33,658 nucleotides of DNA from NCBI GenBank assembly GCA_007121535.1, contig SKKK01000080.1:1-33658 (forward strand), read 5' to 3'. The position numbers and the translations under genes were made by a program. Shown here piece by piece: positions 15,644-23,668 of this stretch (the stretch's first letter is position 1; each line of letters opens with the position of its first letter). Under the pieces are notes generated by a model that ran no database searches, was not told the origin of the DNA, and was given only the letters and a program-made list of their open reading frames with translations. This stretch comes from Planctomycetaceae bacterium. GTDB taxonomy: Bacteria; Planctomycetota; Planctomycetia; Pirellulales; Pirellulaceae.

Positions 15644-16625
15644 GGCCCCGGATGGTGTTGCGCTCCGGCCCGGTCGTGACGCTGCTGAACTGATGAGTGA
15701 AGCACGATTCCCAATGCCGCGTCCGCGTGATCGGATCATCCTGCAGATGGGTCGAGTCCTCGAAGGTACAGCAGAAGCAGGTAGGACAGACCATTGTGCA
15801 GTTCCCGCAGGAGAGGCAGCGACGGGCCACTTTGTCCCACTGGGGATGTTCGATGTTCTGGTCCAGCAGTTCCTTGACGCCATGCGTATCCAGGCTCCGC
15901 CCCATGCGTTCGGCCGCTCGCTGCAGCTTCAGTTCTGCCAGCTCCAACTCCGTGGTATTGGCCGGGCGCAGGGATAACCGCTCGATCAGCTCCTGTCCGC
16001 GTTCCGATCCGACCTGGACCACGAACCCGCTGCGCAGTTCGGTCAGGGCGAGATCAAACCCCTCGGTCGCGAGCGGGCCTGTGCCCCAGGACGTGCAGAA
16101 ACAGGTCCCGCCGGCTCGAGTGCAATTGACGGCCAGCAACAGAGCCTGCTCGCGGGCCAGCGTATACCAGGACTCCGATTCGCAACGGAACATGCTCGGT
16201 TCGCTCGCCCCAAACACCTCGTCCTGCACGCTGATGGCGGCCAGTTCGCAGGGCGGACGCCCAGAAAAGCGAGTTTCGGCACGTTCGGCGAGCCTTCCTG
16301 TAAGGAGAATTGTCCATCCCGGACGCGGAAAGCGAACAGCATCAGCTTGGAAGGAAACAGATACGACTTCGGGCCGTCCGGACCGACCACATACTCGAAC
16401 GTCAAGTCCGGATCGCCCTCAGTCAAACGATAATGGCCCCCGTCCTGTTCGTCGCATACGCCTTGGGGGAAGTTCGTCCGCGGACTGGATTGGCCGAATC
16501 ATGACCGTGTCGTGCAGGATCGTTGGGCCCAGGACACGGTAACCTTGGTCCTGGACGGCCCGGATCAGGTCCGAGAGGCTCGACACAGGCAGGAAGTGCT
16601 CTTGAGCGTGCTCGGATCCTGTCAT
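15644..16625 (-). pseudogene. [NiFe]-hydrogenase beta (4Fe-4S) subunit with two frameshifts and a deleted 3' end
   Basis: The beta subunit is an iron-sulfur electron-transfer protein. Its parts lie in successive frames. The N-terminus, LPVSSLSDLIRAVQDQGYRV, starts at ATG 16625, with GAGG inside the sod 3' end. A frame change in a five-base G run (16465-16469) leads to TEGDPDLTFEYVVGPDGP and PKLAFLGVRP. A second change near 16251 leads to QDEVFGASEPSMFRCESESW, GGTCFCTSWGTGPLATEGFD and the cluster motif CLSCGNCTMVCPTCFC. After RHWESCFTHQF the homology ends near 15648, where it joins the gamma-subunit remnant. The lost segment is probably about 1 kb. The gene is only 12 bp from sod. Confidence 0.82.
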
Positions 16626-16637
16626 GGCAGAGCCTCG

Positions 16638-17222
16638 TCAGCTCTCGTACAACTGGTTCACCAACGACCAATTGACCAGGTTCCAAAAGGCTTCCAAGTA
16701 CTTCGGTCGGGCGTTCCGGTAGTCGATATAGTAAGCATGTTCCCAGACGTCGCAGGTCAGCAATGGCTTCTTGCCGCCGTCGGCCAGGGGCGTGTCGGCA
16801 TTGCCGCCGTTCTCGATGGCCAAGCGGCCATCGGGATCTTGGACCAGCCATGTCCAACCGGAACCGAACAGCGACGTGGCCGAATCGTTGAACTTCTCCT
16901 GGAACTGCTCGAACGACCCAAACTGCCGATCGATCGCCTCGGCCAAGGCGCCTTGCGGTTTGCCGCCGCCCTGTGGCGACAGACAATCCCAGTAGAACGC
17001 GTGGTTCCAGGCCTGCGCGGCGTTATTGAAGATCTTCCCGGTGCTCTGACGGATCACGTCTTCCAACGGCAAGTCCGCAAATTCCGTCCCGTCGACAAGG
17101 TCGTTAAGATTCGCCACGTACTTCGCATGGTGCTTGTCGTGGTGGTACTCCAGCGTCTCCGCCGAGATATGCGGCTCGAGCGAGTTCTTTGCGTAAGGCA
17201 GGTCAGGTAGTTCATGTTTCAT
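16638..17222 (-). CDS. sodB: Superoxide dismutase, iron type
   Basis: A 194-residue cytoplasmic enzyme that dismutates superoxide to oxygen and hydrogen peroxide. All metal ligands are present: His in EYHHDKHHAKYV, His in NNAAQAWNHAFYW, and Asp and His in CDVWEHAYYIDYRNARP. The Gln in NNAAQ and the motif FGSGWTWLVQDPDGRL point to the iron rather than the manganese type. ATG 17222 has AGGAGCAAGCC upstream, and the N-terminus MKHELPDLPYAKNSLEPHI aligns with SodB; a longer in-frame extension has no homology. It heads an operon with the hydrogenase genes. A sigma-54-type promoter is at 17354-17370. No signal peptide or frame damage is seen. Confidence 0.96.
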   Translation of the reverse strand: MKHELPDLPYAKNSLEPHISAETLEYHHDKHHAKYVANLNDLVDGTEFADLPLEDVIRQSTGKIFNNAAQAWNHAFYWDCLSPQGGGKPQGALAEAIDRQFGSFEQFQEKFNDSATSLFGSGWTWLVQDPDGRLAIENGGNADTPLADGGKKPLLTCDVWEHAYYIDYRNARPKYLEAFWNLVNWSLVNQLYES

Positions 17223-17353
17223 GGCTTGCTCCTGGTCGAAAAACGGGCGAATGTGCTGCGCGTACACCGAAGTACGATCGTTCCACCCCGTTGTCACCGC
17301 CATGGATCGAAAACCCCAATCGGTGCGAAGGCGGAAACGCATGGGACTCCTGC

Positions 17354-17370
17354 TGCAAATCCGATGCCGT
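17354..17370 (-). promoter_or_regulatory. Sigma-54-type promoter of sod-hyd
   Basis: Minus strand ACGGCATCGGATTTGCAG: GG-N10-GC with TTGCA. It lies about 130 bp before the sod ATG. Confidence 0.75.
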
Positions 17371-17446
17371 GTCGCTCGGCCGGCTTCTGAACCAAATTCG
17401 CGAAGTACCCACCCGTGTTCAGACGGAGTGTCGCGGCACAATCAAC

Positions 17447-17478
17447 GACATCGTGTCGTACTGCGCAGTCATTCTGTC
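17447..17478. promoter_or_regulatory. Putative activator-binding doublet shared by divergent promoters
   Basis: GACATCGTGTC at 17447 is a perfect GACA-N3-TGTC palindrome; GTCATTCTGTC follows at 17468, a 21-bp offset. It stands between the divergent promoters at 17354 and 17508. The first 11-mer recurs exactly at 28917. Confidence 0.68.
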
Positions 17479-17507
17479 AGGCATGCAGAGTCTGCAGGAA
17501 AACGATC

Positions 17508-17523
17508 TGGAACGCGATTTGCT
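17508..17523 (+). promoter_or_regulatory. Sigma-54-type promoter of the YXWGXW gene
   Basis: TGGAACGCGATTTGCT: GG-N10-GC with TTGCT, about 49 bp before ATG 17572. Confidence 0.72.
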
Positions 17524-17571
17524 CCGGTGTGAGGAAACGTATCCCCCCTTCCAATGTACAGAAGGAAATCC

Positions 17572-19245
17572 ATGACTCGACAAACAAACCTGCACTCGTT
17601 CCTGAACCTGCCCTTCTTCACGGTCCTGCTGGGCGCGGCAAGTCTGCTGGTCTTCGCCGTTCGGTCCTCGCCGGCCCAGGACCCCGTCGGCCGGGCGATG
17701 ACGGTGTTGCTGCGCGGCCCGGTGCACGAGGCGTTGGCGGAACAATTCGCCCGCGGGGTGATACCCGAACTGCTGACTACGAGAGAACCGCCCGAACGCC
17801 TGAGGGAGTTGCCGCCCGAGCATCAGCCCGAGGGCATAAGGATCGTGTGGATCCCCGGCTACTGGGCGTGGGACGACGAAGTGGAAGAATTCTTGTGGGT
17901 CAGCGGGCTCTGGCGCACCGCACCTCCCAACCATCGCTGGGTACCCGGCGCCTGGGTCCAAGATACAAATGGCTACCGGTGGGTCCCTGGTTTTTGGTCG
18001 CCGCTTGATCAGGAGAGCTTCTCCTACCTGCCCCTGCCTCCTGCCAAAGTCGGCGAGGGAGTTCTGCCGATCGGCAGGCCGCCCAGCCGTGAACATTTCT
18101 GGGTTCCCGGCGGCTGGGTGTATTCGGACGGCGCCTACCGCTGGCGAGCAGGCAACTGGGCTCGCGGGCATGACAACTGGGTCTGGGTCCCGGATCGTTA
18201 TATCTGGTCTCCGGCCGGCGCGATCTATCGGCCAGGTTATTGGGACCATCGGCTGATCGAACGCGGCATCTTGTTTGCCCCGGTGCGCTTTGCCGAACCC
18301 ATCTACACGCACCGTGGTTTTACCTACACTCCGGCGCACACGCTGGACTTGGCCCGTATTCTGCCCCAGTTATTTGTGCGGCCGGGATACTCCCACTACT
18401 ACTTCGGCGACTACTACGACCCGGTGCATCGCGCGCGAGGCATCTATCCCTGGGTTCGCTTCCAGCGTGACTACAGAGGTTTCGACCCGCTGTACGCCGA
18501 CTACTGGCGTCGGGCTTATGAAGAAGATGATTTCCTCGCCCGTGTCGCCCAGTGGCACGAGTATTACACGGTGAACGAAGCCTTGCGACCGCCGCGGACA
18601 CTCGCGGACCAGCGTCTGTTCGCCGACCGCTATGCAGGCTCGCCTCGGCTGTTGGCCGGCGCCCTGCTGGCGACCGGCCTGCAGGAATTGGCCGGCAGGC
18701 CCGGACGATGGCGGTTCCGGACGCTGTCTCAGCCGGCGCGACTGGCTACCGTCGAGGCCGCCGAACCCTTGGTCGATCTGGCCGAACGACGCTCGGAGGC
18801 GACCCCGGAAATCGACCCGCCACCACTTCAACTTCCGGAGTTGCCGCCAGAGCGAGTCGAAGTCCTCAGGCCCATCCTGGAAGTGCCGGATGAAGAACAG
18901 CCCCTGGAGCGGCCGGAAGTGGAAATCCCCGACGAACTGCCCGCTGCTGAACCGGACGAAATCATGCCCGAGCGACCGACGCCCGAGAAGCCCGAACCGG
19001 TGAAGCCCGAACCGGTGAAGCCCGAACCGGTGAAACCCGAACCCGAGAAACCGGAGCCGGTGAAACCCGAACCGGTGAAACCCGAACCCGAGAAACCGGA
19101 GCCGAAGCAACCCGAACCCGAGCAACCGGAGCCGAAGCAACCGGAGCCGAAGCAACCGGAGCCGAAGCAACCGGAGCCGAAGCAGCCGGAGCCGAAGCAA
19201 CCGGAGCCGAAGCAGCCCGAGCCGAAGCAACCGGAGCCCGAATAG
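17572..19245 (+). CDS. Secreted YXWGXW-repeat protein with a PEP-repeat tail
   Basis: A 557-residue exported protein. It has a signal peptide (FFTVLLGAASLLVFAVRSSP, cleavage near AQD). Residues about 90-230 hold five or six tryptophan-rich units of the YXWGXW type (VWIPGYWAWDDE, RWVPGAWVQD, RWVPGFWSPL, FWVPGGWVYSDGAYRW, IYRPGYWDH). A Tyr/Arg-rich middle follows (YSHYYFGDYYDP). The last 85 or so residues are a five-residue repeat, PEPVK grading into PEPKQ, from 18988 to the stop. The tail is extended and charged, likely a cell-wall spacer. ATG 17572 with AGAAGGAAATCC is preferred over 17554. A strong hairpin follows the gene. The function of the family is unknown. Confidence 0.85.
   Translation: MTRQTNLHSFLNLPFFTVLLGAASLLVFAVRSSPAQDPVGRAMTVLLRGPVHEALAEQFARGVIPELLTTREPPERLRELPPEHQPEGIRIVWIPGYWAWDDEVEEFLWVSGLWRTAPPNHRWVPGAWVQDTNGYRWVPGFWSPLDQESFSYLPLPPAKVGEGVLPIGRPPSREHFWVPGGWVYSDGAYRWRAGNWARGHDNWVWVPDRYIWSPAGAIYRPGYWDHRLIERGILFAPVRFAEPIYTHRGFTYTPAHTLDLARILPQLFVRPGYSHYYFGDYYDPVHRARGIYPWVRFQRDYRGFDPLYADYWRRAYEEDDFLARVAQWHEYYTVNEALRPPRTLADQRLFADRYAGSPRLLAGALLATGLQELAGRPGRWRFRTLSQPARLATVEAAEPLVDLAERRSEATPEIDPPPLQLPELPPERVEVLRPILEVPDEEQPLERPEVEIPDELPAAEPDEIMPERPTPEKPEPVKPEPVKPEPVKPEPEKPEPVKPEPVKPEPEKPEPKQPEPEQPEPKQPEPKQPEPKQPEPKQPEPKQPEPKQPEPKQPEPE
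18988..19242 (+). repeat. 15-bp coding minisatellite (PEPVK/PEPKQ units)
   Basis: About seventeen 15-bp units such as CCCGAACCGGTGAAG and CCGGAGCCGAAGCAA are in tandem, forming the tail of the YXWGXW protein. The 3' half is nearly homogeneous, suggesting recent slippage. Period 15 keeps the frame. Confidence 0.9.
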
Positions 19246-19282
19246 TTTGGGTCCGGACTCAACAGAGACTTCGCGTTGAGTT

Positions 19283-19317
19283 GATATCACGGTGCGGGAC
19301 GCCGGCACCGTGATATC
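19283..19317 (+). terminator. Transcription terminator hairpin after the YXWGXW gene
   Basis: GATATCACGGTGC (19283-19295) and GCACCGTGATATC (19305-19317) form a perfect 13-bp stem with a 9-base loop, 38 bp after the stop. There is no obvious U-run. Confidence 0.6.
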
Positions 19318-19536
19318 GCCGGTTCGGGTTCAGTGACCAGGGTCCTGGATGCGCCGAACGCGGCGAGACACTGGCAAGAAACGTCAGTCTGTCGCTGACA
19401 AGCGTCAGGGTGTCGGGTCGCAAAAAAACATCTCGCCGCAGCGCCGCTCGAAGCTCTGGCAAAAAAGGAGTTCACCCTTTGGGGGGCACGCCCAAAAAAC
19501 TCGGGAAATCCATAGTCTGAAAAAGGGAGTCTGAAG

Positions 19537-19826
19537 ATGAACAAGGATGCGTACAAGGGAAGTCACCAGCGGGAACTGGACCTTGAATACAAGGGCCCGC
19601 GCCGAAAGAAAAAAACAGATATCGCCGGGAGCGAATGGCCCTGCTTTGCGATTACCGGGATGTCTACGCGGAAGGCTGTGCCGAGGTGGATCGCGCGTTG
19701 GCGCGTTTGACAAAGATCCCGGCGAAGAAGATCGACACGTTCAACCGCTGCTGGCCGATGATCGAAAAACGATTGACGGCCGGAATCGATAGCTGCTATT
19801 TCGATCCCGAAGGCAGCGATCTGTGA
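19537..19826 (+). pseudogene. Small unknown protein with a frame break at an A7 run
   Basis: ATG 19537, behind GGGAG, opens MNKDAYKGSHQRELDLEYKG then PRRKKK. At the seven-A run 19609-19615 the natural continuation moves back one frame: NRYRRERMALLCDYRDVYAE, then KKIDTFNRCWPMIEKRL and YFDPEGSDL to the stop at 19826. Joined, this is about 96 residues of normal-looking soluble protein; without the shift the reading frame degenerates. I do not recognise a family. The break may be a real mutation, transcript slippage on the A run, or a base-calling error. Confidence 0.5.
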
Positions 19827-19870
19827 TCCATGACGAATCGCAACCGACAGCAGTAATGGAGATGACGAAC

Positions 19871-20325
19871 ATGTGGCTGATGAAAATGACGGCGACACTT
19901 GTCTTGGCTGGTGGGCTGCTGATGTTCGCGGGTTTTCGCACCGTCGGGTACGTGAACCCGCACGTATGGGACCAGTGGGATCGCATCGAACAATGGCCCC
20001 CCCGATCTTTCATGTCATGTTTGTGAACAGCCTTTTGCCGCTGGCATCAGGCGTTCTGCTCGGAATCCGTATCGCCCCCTTGATCCGGATGACGATGAGC
20101 GAGCGAACCAAACGTTTGGGCCAGTGGTCGGTGATTGCGCTGCTGTTCGCCTTCATCGGCGTTGGCCTGACCACGGGCGCCATCAACATCAACCCTCAGT
20201 CTTTGGGGTTGACCCAACTGCAGGCTCGATTGATCGGCATGACTGTCGGTGCGTCGGCCATGATCTTCCTGCTCGTAGTGGGCTGGATCATGCTGCGGGA
20301 GGCGCGAGTCGTCGAGTCCGAGTGA
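19871..20325 (+). pseudogene. Small membrane protein with a frame break at a C7 run
   Basis: The first part reads MWLMKMTATLVLAGGLLMFA then FRTVGYVNPHVWDQWDRIEQ and WPP. At the C7 run 19997-20003 the continuation lies one frame back: PIFHVMFVNSLLPLASGVLL, then RTKRLGQWSVIALLFAFIGV and a last helix, SAMIFLLVVGWIML, ending at 20325. Joined, it would be about 151 residues with four membrane segments. The second part also has its own ATG at 19993 but no ribosome-binding site, so two separate genes are less likely. No family is recognised. Starts at 19856 and 19862 are also possible. Confidence 0.5.
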
Positions 20326-20587
20326 CGTGACGGCGCTGGTTCTTCGACGACACCTTCGCGATCGGCAGCCGGCTGTGGCCAAGGATCGCAGCGATCCGTC
20401 AGCTCGCCGCAGCCCACGATAGCCGGGCTTCGAGGCTGGACATAGGAGTGTCCTGAAATCCGCCACATCAAGATCACTAATCCTTGGAATAGACGCATCT
20501 TCCTAGCGCGAGAGAATGAACGCGGCCGTGTCATACGGAAATCGGTCCATCACTGGAAGAATGCAGAGACAGCCTGGGAGGTCAAAA

Positions 20588-20806
20588 ATGCCGCTACCAA
20601 CGTTGAACTCGACCGGAATCGACAAACCTTTCCGACCCTGGGATCCAAGCCGGCCACCGGGTTCCGGCGGCCAGGGCGTGCGTGCCGAGTCGCAATCGGA
20701 GTCGCCCCGCACATCCGCGTCCCAAAGCGAATTCAAGGATCGTCGCAGAGACTCGTTGCCGGACTTCGAACAAGGGTGGGATCATCGACCTGAATACGCG
20801 GATTGA
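20588..20806 (+). CDS. Small hydrophilic protein of unknown function
   Basis: A 72-residue product beginning MPLPTLNSTGIDKPFRPWDP, with a charged, Ser/Arg-rich, probably disordered remainder (SQSEFKDRRRDSLPDFEQGW). ATG 20588 has GGGAGG six bases upstream, the main support; an in-frame ATG at 20516 adds 24 residues without such a site. No homology is recognised and no promoter of the sigma-54 type lies upstream. Confidence 0.4.
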   Translation: MPLPTLNSTGIDKPFRPWDPSRPPGSGGQGVRAESQSESPRTSASQSEFKDRRRDSLPDFEQGWDHRPEYAD

Positions 20807-20933
20807 GCCACCTTGGAGCGGCTAGCCCATCTGGCTCGGCTTTGCTGCCATAACCGGGAGAGTTCAGCACGATGACAGCGATCGAGGAACAGAACCCAAG
20901 CGATCGATGAAACCCATGGCTGCATAAGCACCT

Positions 20934-20950
20934 TGGCATCATCTTTGCAG
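20934..20950 (+). promoter_or_regulatory. Sigma-54-type promoter of the TIGR01777 epimerase gene
   Basis: TTGGCATCATCTTTGCAG: TGGCAT-N5-TTGCA with exact spacing. It lies about 74 bp before GTG 21024. An upstream alternative start at 20952 would fall before the transcript begins. Confidence 0.78.
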
Positions 20951-21023
20951 TGTGGTTGGTTCAACCGCCACGCGCATAACGTGGGCACCCGACGCGTCCC
21001 CCCCCTATTTCCGGAGCAGGCCA

Positions 21024-21950
21024 GTGGAAACGCAACCCGCGAGATCGAAAACGCTGCGAATTGGCATCACCGGCTCGTCCGGGCTTGTCGGTACCGCCTT
21101 ACGAGAACACCTTATCGCCCAGCAGCAGGAGTTCGTCCGTTTGGTCCGACGCCAACCGAAGGCGGAACTCGGGGAAATCTTCTGGAGTCCAGAGAGCGGC
21201 AAGATCGATTCGAGCGGCTTGGAAGGCGTCGACGCGGTGGTGCATTTGGCGGGCGAGAACATCTTTGGCCGTTGGACAACGACGAAGAAGGAGAAGATCC
21301 GAGAAAGTCGACGCAGCGGCACCGAATTGCTGTCGCGCACGCTGTCGGAGCTTGTCAAAAAACCCGCCGTCTTTCTCTGTGTCTCGGGCGTCCATTACTA
21401 CGGCGACACCGGTGACAGGCTGATCGATGAGAGCTCGCCTCCTGAAGACGGCTTTTTGTCCGATGTGTGCCGCATCTGGGAAGACGCGACCGACGCCGCG
21501 ACGCAAGCGGGAATACGGACGGTTCGGCTGCGGTTGGGGATGGTTCTTTCGTCTCGCGGCGGAGCGTTGAGAATAATGCGCAGGCCCTTTCAGCTCGGAC
21601 TCGGCGGACGCCTCGGCTCGGGCCGTCAGTACATGAGCTGGATTCACATCGAAGATTTGATCCGCGCGATGGAATTCGCGATTCGGAACGACCAGGTATG
21701 CGGACCCGTGAATGCCGTTTCGCCACAACCGGTGACCAATCGCGAATTCACCAAGACGCTGGGGCGAGTCCTCCATCGGCCGACGTTCCTCTGCGTGCCA
21801 GGTTTCGCGGCGAAAATGGCCCTGGGGGAGATGGCCGAAGAGGTCCTGCTGTCCGGCCAGCGCGTCGCGCCAAGAGAGCTGGAAGAACGCGGATTCGACT
21901 TCCGCTACCCGGAATTGTCACAGGCCCTGCGACGCGAGTTGAATGTTTAG
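21024..21950 (+). CDS. TIGR01777-family NAD-dependent epimerase (YfcH-like)
   Basis: A 308-residue extended-SDR protein. It shows the Rossmann motif GITGSSGLVGTAL, the family segment VVHLAGENIFGRWTTTKKEK, the SGVHYYGDTGD motif, RLRLGMVLSSRGGAL, and the C-terminal DUF1731 part (GFAAKMALGEMAEEVLLSGQ, ELEERGFDFRYPEL). The substrate of this family is not established; it is NAD(P)-dependent by fold. I chose GTG 21024, preceded by GGAGCAGGCCA, because the upstream in-frame GTG at 20952 precedes the transcription start expected from the promoter at 20934. The frame is intact. A hydrogenase fragment begins directly after the stop. Confidence 0.9.
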   Translation: METQPARSKTLRIGITGSSGLVGTALREHLIAQQQEFVRLVRRQPKAELGEIFWSPESGKIDSSGLEGVDAVVHLAGENIFGRWTTTKKEKIRESRRSGTELLSRTLSELVKKPAVFLCVSGVHYYGDTGDRLIDESSPPEDGFLSDVCRIWEDATDAATQAGIRTVRLRLGMVLSSRGGALRIMRRPFQLGLGGRLGSGRQYMSWIHIEDLIRAMEFAIRNDQVCGPVNAVSPQPVTNREFTKTLGRVLHRPTFLCVPGFAAKMALGEMAEEVLLSGQRVAPRELEERGFDFRYPELSQALRRELNV

Positions 21951-21956
21951 AAGCGT

Positions 21957-22154
21957 GGCCAGTGCAGCGAGGCGCCGCGCGGAACCTTGTTCCATCACTA
22001 CCGCGTAGACGGCAACGGCCTGATCGAAAAAGTGAATCTGCTGATCGCCACAGGCCAGAAGAATCTGGCGATGAACCGGGCGGTGCGACAGGTCGCCCGG
22101 CACTACATCCACGGGCGGCAAATCCCCGAAGGCGTGCTCAACCGCCTGGAAGCA
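21957..22154 (+). pseudogene. Displaced fragment of the [NiFe]-hydrogenase large subunit
   Basis: The frame following the epimerase stop reads [20 protein letters not shown], then [20 protein letters not shown] and [14 protein letters not shown]. This is the segment just before the C-terminal VIRxYDPC motif of group-3 large subunits. It stops at LEA (22154), exactly where the remnant at 13903-13920 (VIRNYD) would resume. It is therefore most of the piece missing from hydA, in opposite orientation about 8 kb away. The surrounding frame extends to a stop at 22193 but is not homologous beyond LEA. It has no start of its own. Confidence 0.8.
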
Positions 22155-22677
22155 AGTAGCGTTGCCGATACCGTTGCCGTGCCGCGGCGATGACCTCCTG
22201 CGCCTTCTCGGCGGTCTCGAAATCTTCGACCTCCACGGTCTTGTCCTCCAAAGCCTGATAGTCGAGGAAGAAACGACGCAGGGCAGCCAGGCGATGCTCC
22301 GGCAACTGGTGGATCGTCCGGAGCGGACGGTACTCCGGGTCTCCCGTCGCCACGCTCAGGATCTTGTGATCCCACCGATGTTCGTCCAGCATGGCCAACA
22401 CGCCGATGGGGCGCGACTCGATGATCGCCAGCGGTGCCACGGGCTCTTGGCACAGCACCAACACGTCCAGGGGGTCATCATCTTCGGCCAGAGTCTGAGG
22501 CAGGAAGCCGTAATTGGCCGGATAGAAGACCGCCGAGTGCAAGACGCGATCGACGCGCAGCAAGCCCGACCGCTTGTCCAGCTCGTACTTGACGTTCGAC
22601 CCGCGCGGAATCTCGATGACCGCCGTCCAATTCGCGGGAGGATACGGCCCGGGATCGATGTCGTGCCAGGGATGCAT
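22138..22677 (-). CDS. ppa: Inorganic pyrophosphatase (family I)
   Basis: A 179-residue soluble Mg-dependent enzyme hydrolysing pyrophosphate to phosphate, driving biosynthetic reactions. Active-site motifs: [26 protein letters not shown], the signature [11 protein letters not shown] with its Asp residues, [12 protein letters not shown] and the C-terminal [12 protein letters not shown]. The last residues (YLLPGG and stop) are encoded within the displaced hydrogenase fragment, so the native C-terminal tail was probably replaced; the catalytic core is complete. The ATG at 22677 directly abuts the stop of the aldo/keto reductase (TAGATG), so they are one operon. Confidence 0.94.
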   Translation of the reverse strand: MHPWHDIDPGPYPPANWTAVIEIPRGSNVKYELDKRSGLLRVDRVLHSAVFYPANYGFLPQTLAEDDDPLDVLVLCQEPVAPLAIIESRPIGVLAMLDEHRWDHKILSVATGDPEYRPLRTIHQLPEHRLAALRRFFLDYQALEDKTVEVEDFETAEKAQEVIAAARQRYRQRYLLPGG

Positions 22678-23607
22678 CTACGTCAGTCCTTCCCACTTCT
22701 TCCCGGAATCCGACTCGGCGTGGCGGAACGCGTCGCGGATCCTCTGGATCGCGGCTTGCCCGAGCGGGCCGTGCGCCGCCGCCGCGAGGTTGGCGCGGGC
22801 GTGGTCGGGGTTGGTCGTGCCGATGATCGCCGTATGGACACCAGGCAGAGACAGCGTAAAACGCAGGGCCAGTTCGGCCCAGGCGTCGCTCTCGTCGCCC
22901 TCGAAGCCCAAATCGGCGGGAGAGATGTCCATGCGGGCCAAACGCCTGGTATAGTTCTCGGCATAGTCCTGGTAGAAGCCCGGCTGCTCGGACAGGTCCT
23001 TCCAGGCCGCATTGGCGATCGGGCGTTTGGCGATGATCGCCACGTTCCTGGCCCGAGCTTCCGGCAACACGCGGTCGATGTTGGCCTGGTCGCAAATATT
23101 GAGCGATGTTTCCACGACTGCCACATCCGGAAGCGCGGCGGCGTAGGCGGCCTCTTCGTTGTCGCCCGAGTAGCCGACGTGCCGCACCTTGCCCGCCTGC
23201 CGAGCGCGGACCAGGGTCTCCAAAACTTCGCCTCGACGGAGCAATTCCAGACCGCAGGTGTGCAGCAGCATGACGTCCAGATGATCGGTGCGCAAACGGG
23301 TCAGCGCCCGATCCACCGTCGCCTTCAACGCCTCGGGCTTCCACTCGTCCGAGTCAGGATTGCCGGGCTCGCCGCACTTGCTGACCAGGACGTACTGGTC
23401 GCGGCGATGAGCGACTGCCTGGCCGATCGCCTGCTCCGATCCCTGATAGGCGGCTGCCGTGTCGATCACATTCACACCTTCATCGAGCAAGAGGTTGAGA
23501 ATTCTCGCGACTTGCTGCTGCTGGGTTTCCAGAATGCCGATCGGCGCCCCGCCGAACCCCACTACCGATACTTCGTTGCCCGTGCAGCCGAATCTTCTCT
23601 TCTCCAT
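22678..23607 (-). CDS. Aldo/keto reductase
   Basis: A 309-residue NAD(P)-dependent oxidoreductase of the AKR TIM-barrel family. It starts MEKRRFGCTGNEVSVVGFGG and has the catalytic tetrad in place: Asp and Tyr in NVIDTAAAYQGSEQAIG, Lys in YVLVSKCG and His in VMLLHTCG. The cofactor-binding end is LPGVHTAIIGTTNPDHARAN. The substrate is unknown; such enzymes commonly reduce sugar-derived or toxic aldehydes. ATG 23607 is preceded by GGGAGGAACAGATCC. It lies between the zinc-ribbon gene and ppa on the same strand. Confidence 0.93.
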   Translation of the reverse strand: MEKRRFGCTGNEVSVVGFGGAPIGILETQQQQVARILNLLLDEGVNVIDTAAAYQGSEQAIGQAVAHRRDQYVLVSKCGEPGNPDSDEWKPEALKATVDRALTRLRTDHLDVMLLHTCGLELLRRGEVLETLVRARQAGKVRHVGYSGDNEEAAYAAALPDVAVVETSLNICDQANIDRVLPEARARNVAIIAKRPIANAAWKDLSEQPGFYQDYAENYTRRLARMDISPADLGFEGDESDAWAELALRFTLSLPGVHTAIIGTTNPDHARANLAAAAHGPLGQAAIQRIRDAFRHAESDSGKKWEGLT

Positions 23608-23668
23608 GGATCTGTTCCTCCCTTCGAATCCTGCTCGAAGACGGTCGATTTTGCGTGCGCCGACGACG

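Larger units (their letters stand above)
17223..17571. other. Divergent control region of sod/hyd and the YXWGXW gene
   Basis: No gene is seen. It holds a minus-strand sigma-54-type promoter (17354-17370), a plus-strand one (17508-17523) and, between them, the activator doublet at 17447-17478. A third weaker copy, GACGGAGTGTC, is at 17422. Confidence 0.7.

Noticed and set aside
14916-16229. A 437-residue beta-delta hydrogenase fusion protein
   Set aside because: The frame is open by accident across the hydB/hydG deletion. The hydG remnant ends with its own stop in another frame and the small subunit has its own ATG at 15584.
18370-19308. Long minus-strand ORFs opposite the YXWGXW gene with Leu/Arg or Gly/Ser/Cys repeats
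   Set aside because: They are mirror readings of the 15-bp minisatellite and lack ribosome-binding sites; the plus-strand gene has a signal peptide, known repeats and a promoter.
19601-19620. Programmed -1 frameshift at the A7 run
   Set aside because: The zero-frame reading AAG AAA AAA ACA is not a canonical X-XXY-YYZ heptamer and no downstream stem-loop was found; listed as a frame break instead.
20413-20455. GGACA-N6-TGTCC near 20440 as another activator palindrome
   Set aside because: The spacer is six rather than three bases, there is no second copy at 21 bp, and no sigma-54 site follows at a usual distance.
20952-21023. Upstream GTG start giving the epimerase 24 more residues
   Set aside because: It would precede the transcription start expected from the sigma-54-type site at 20934, has no ribosome-binding site, and the extension lacks family sequence.
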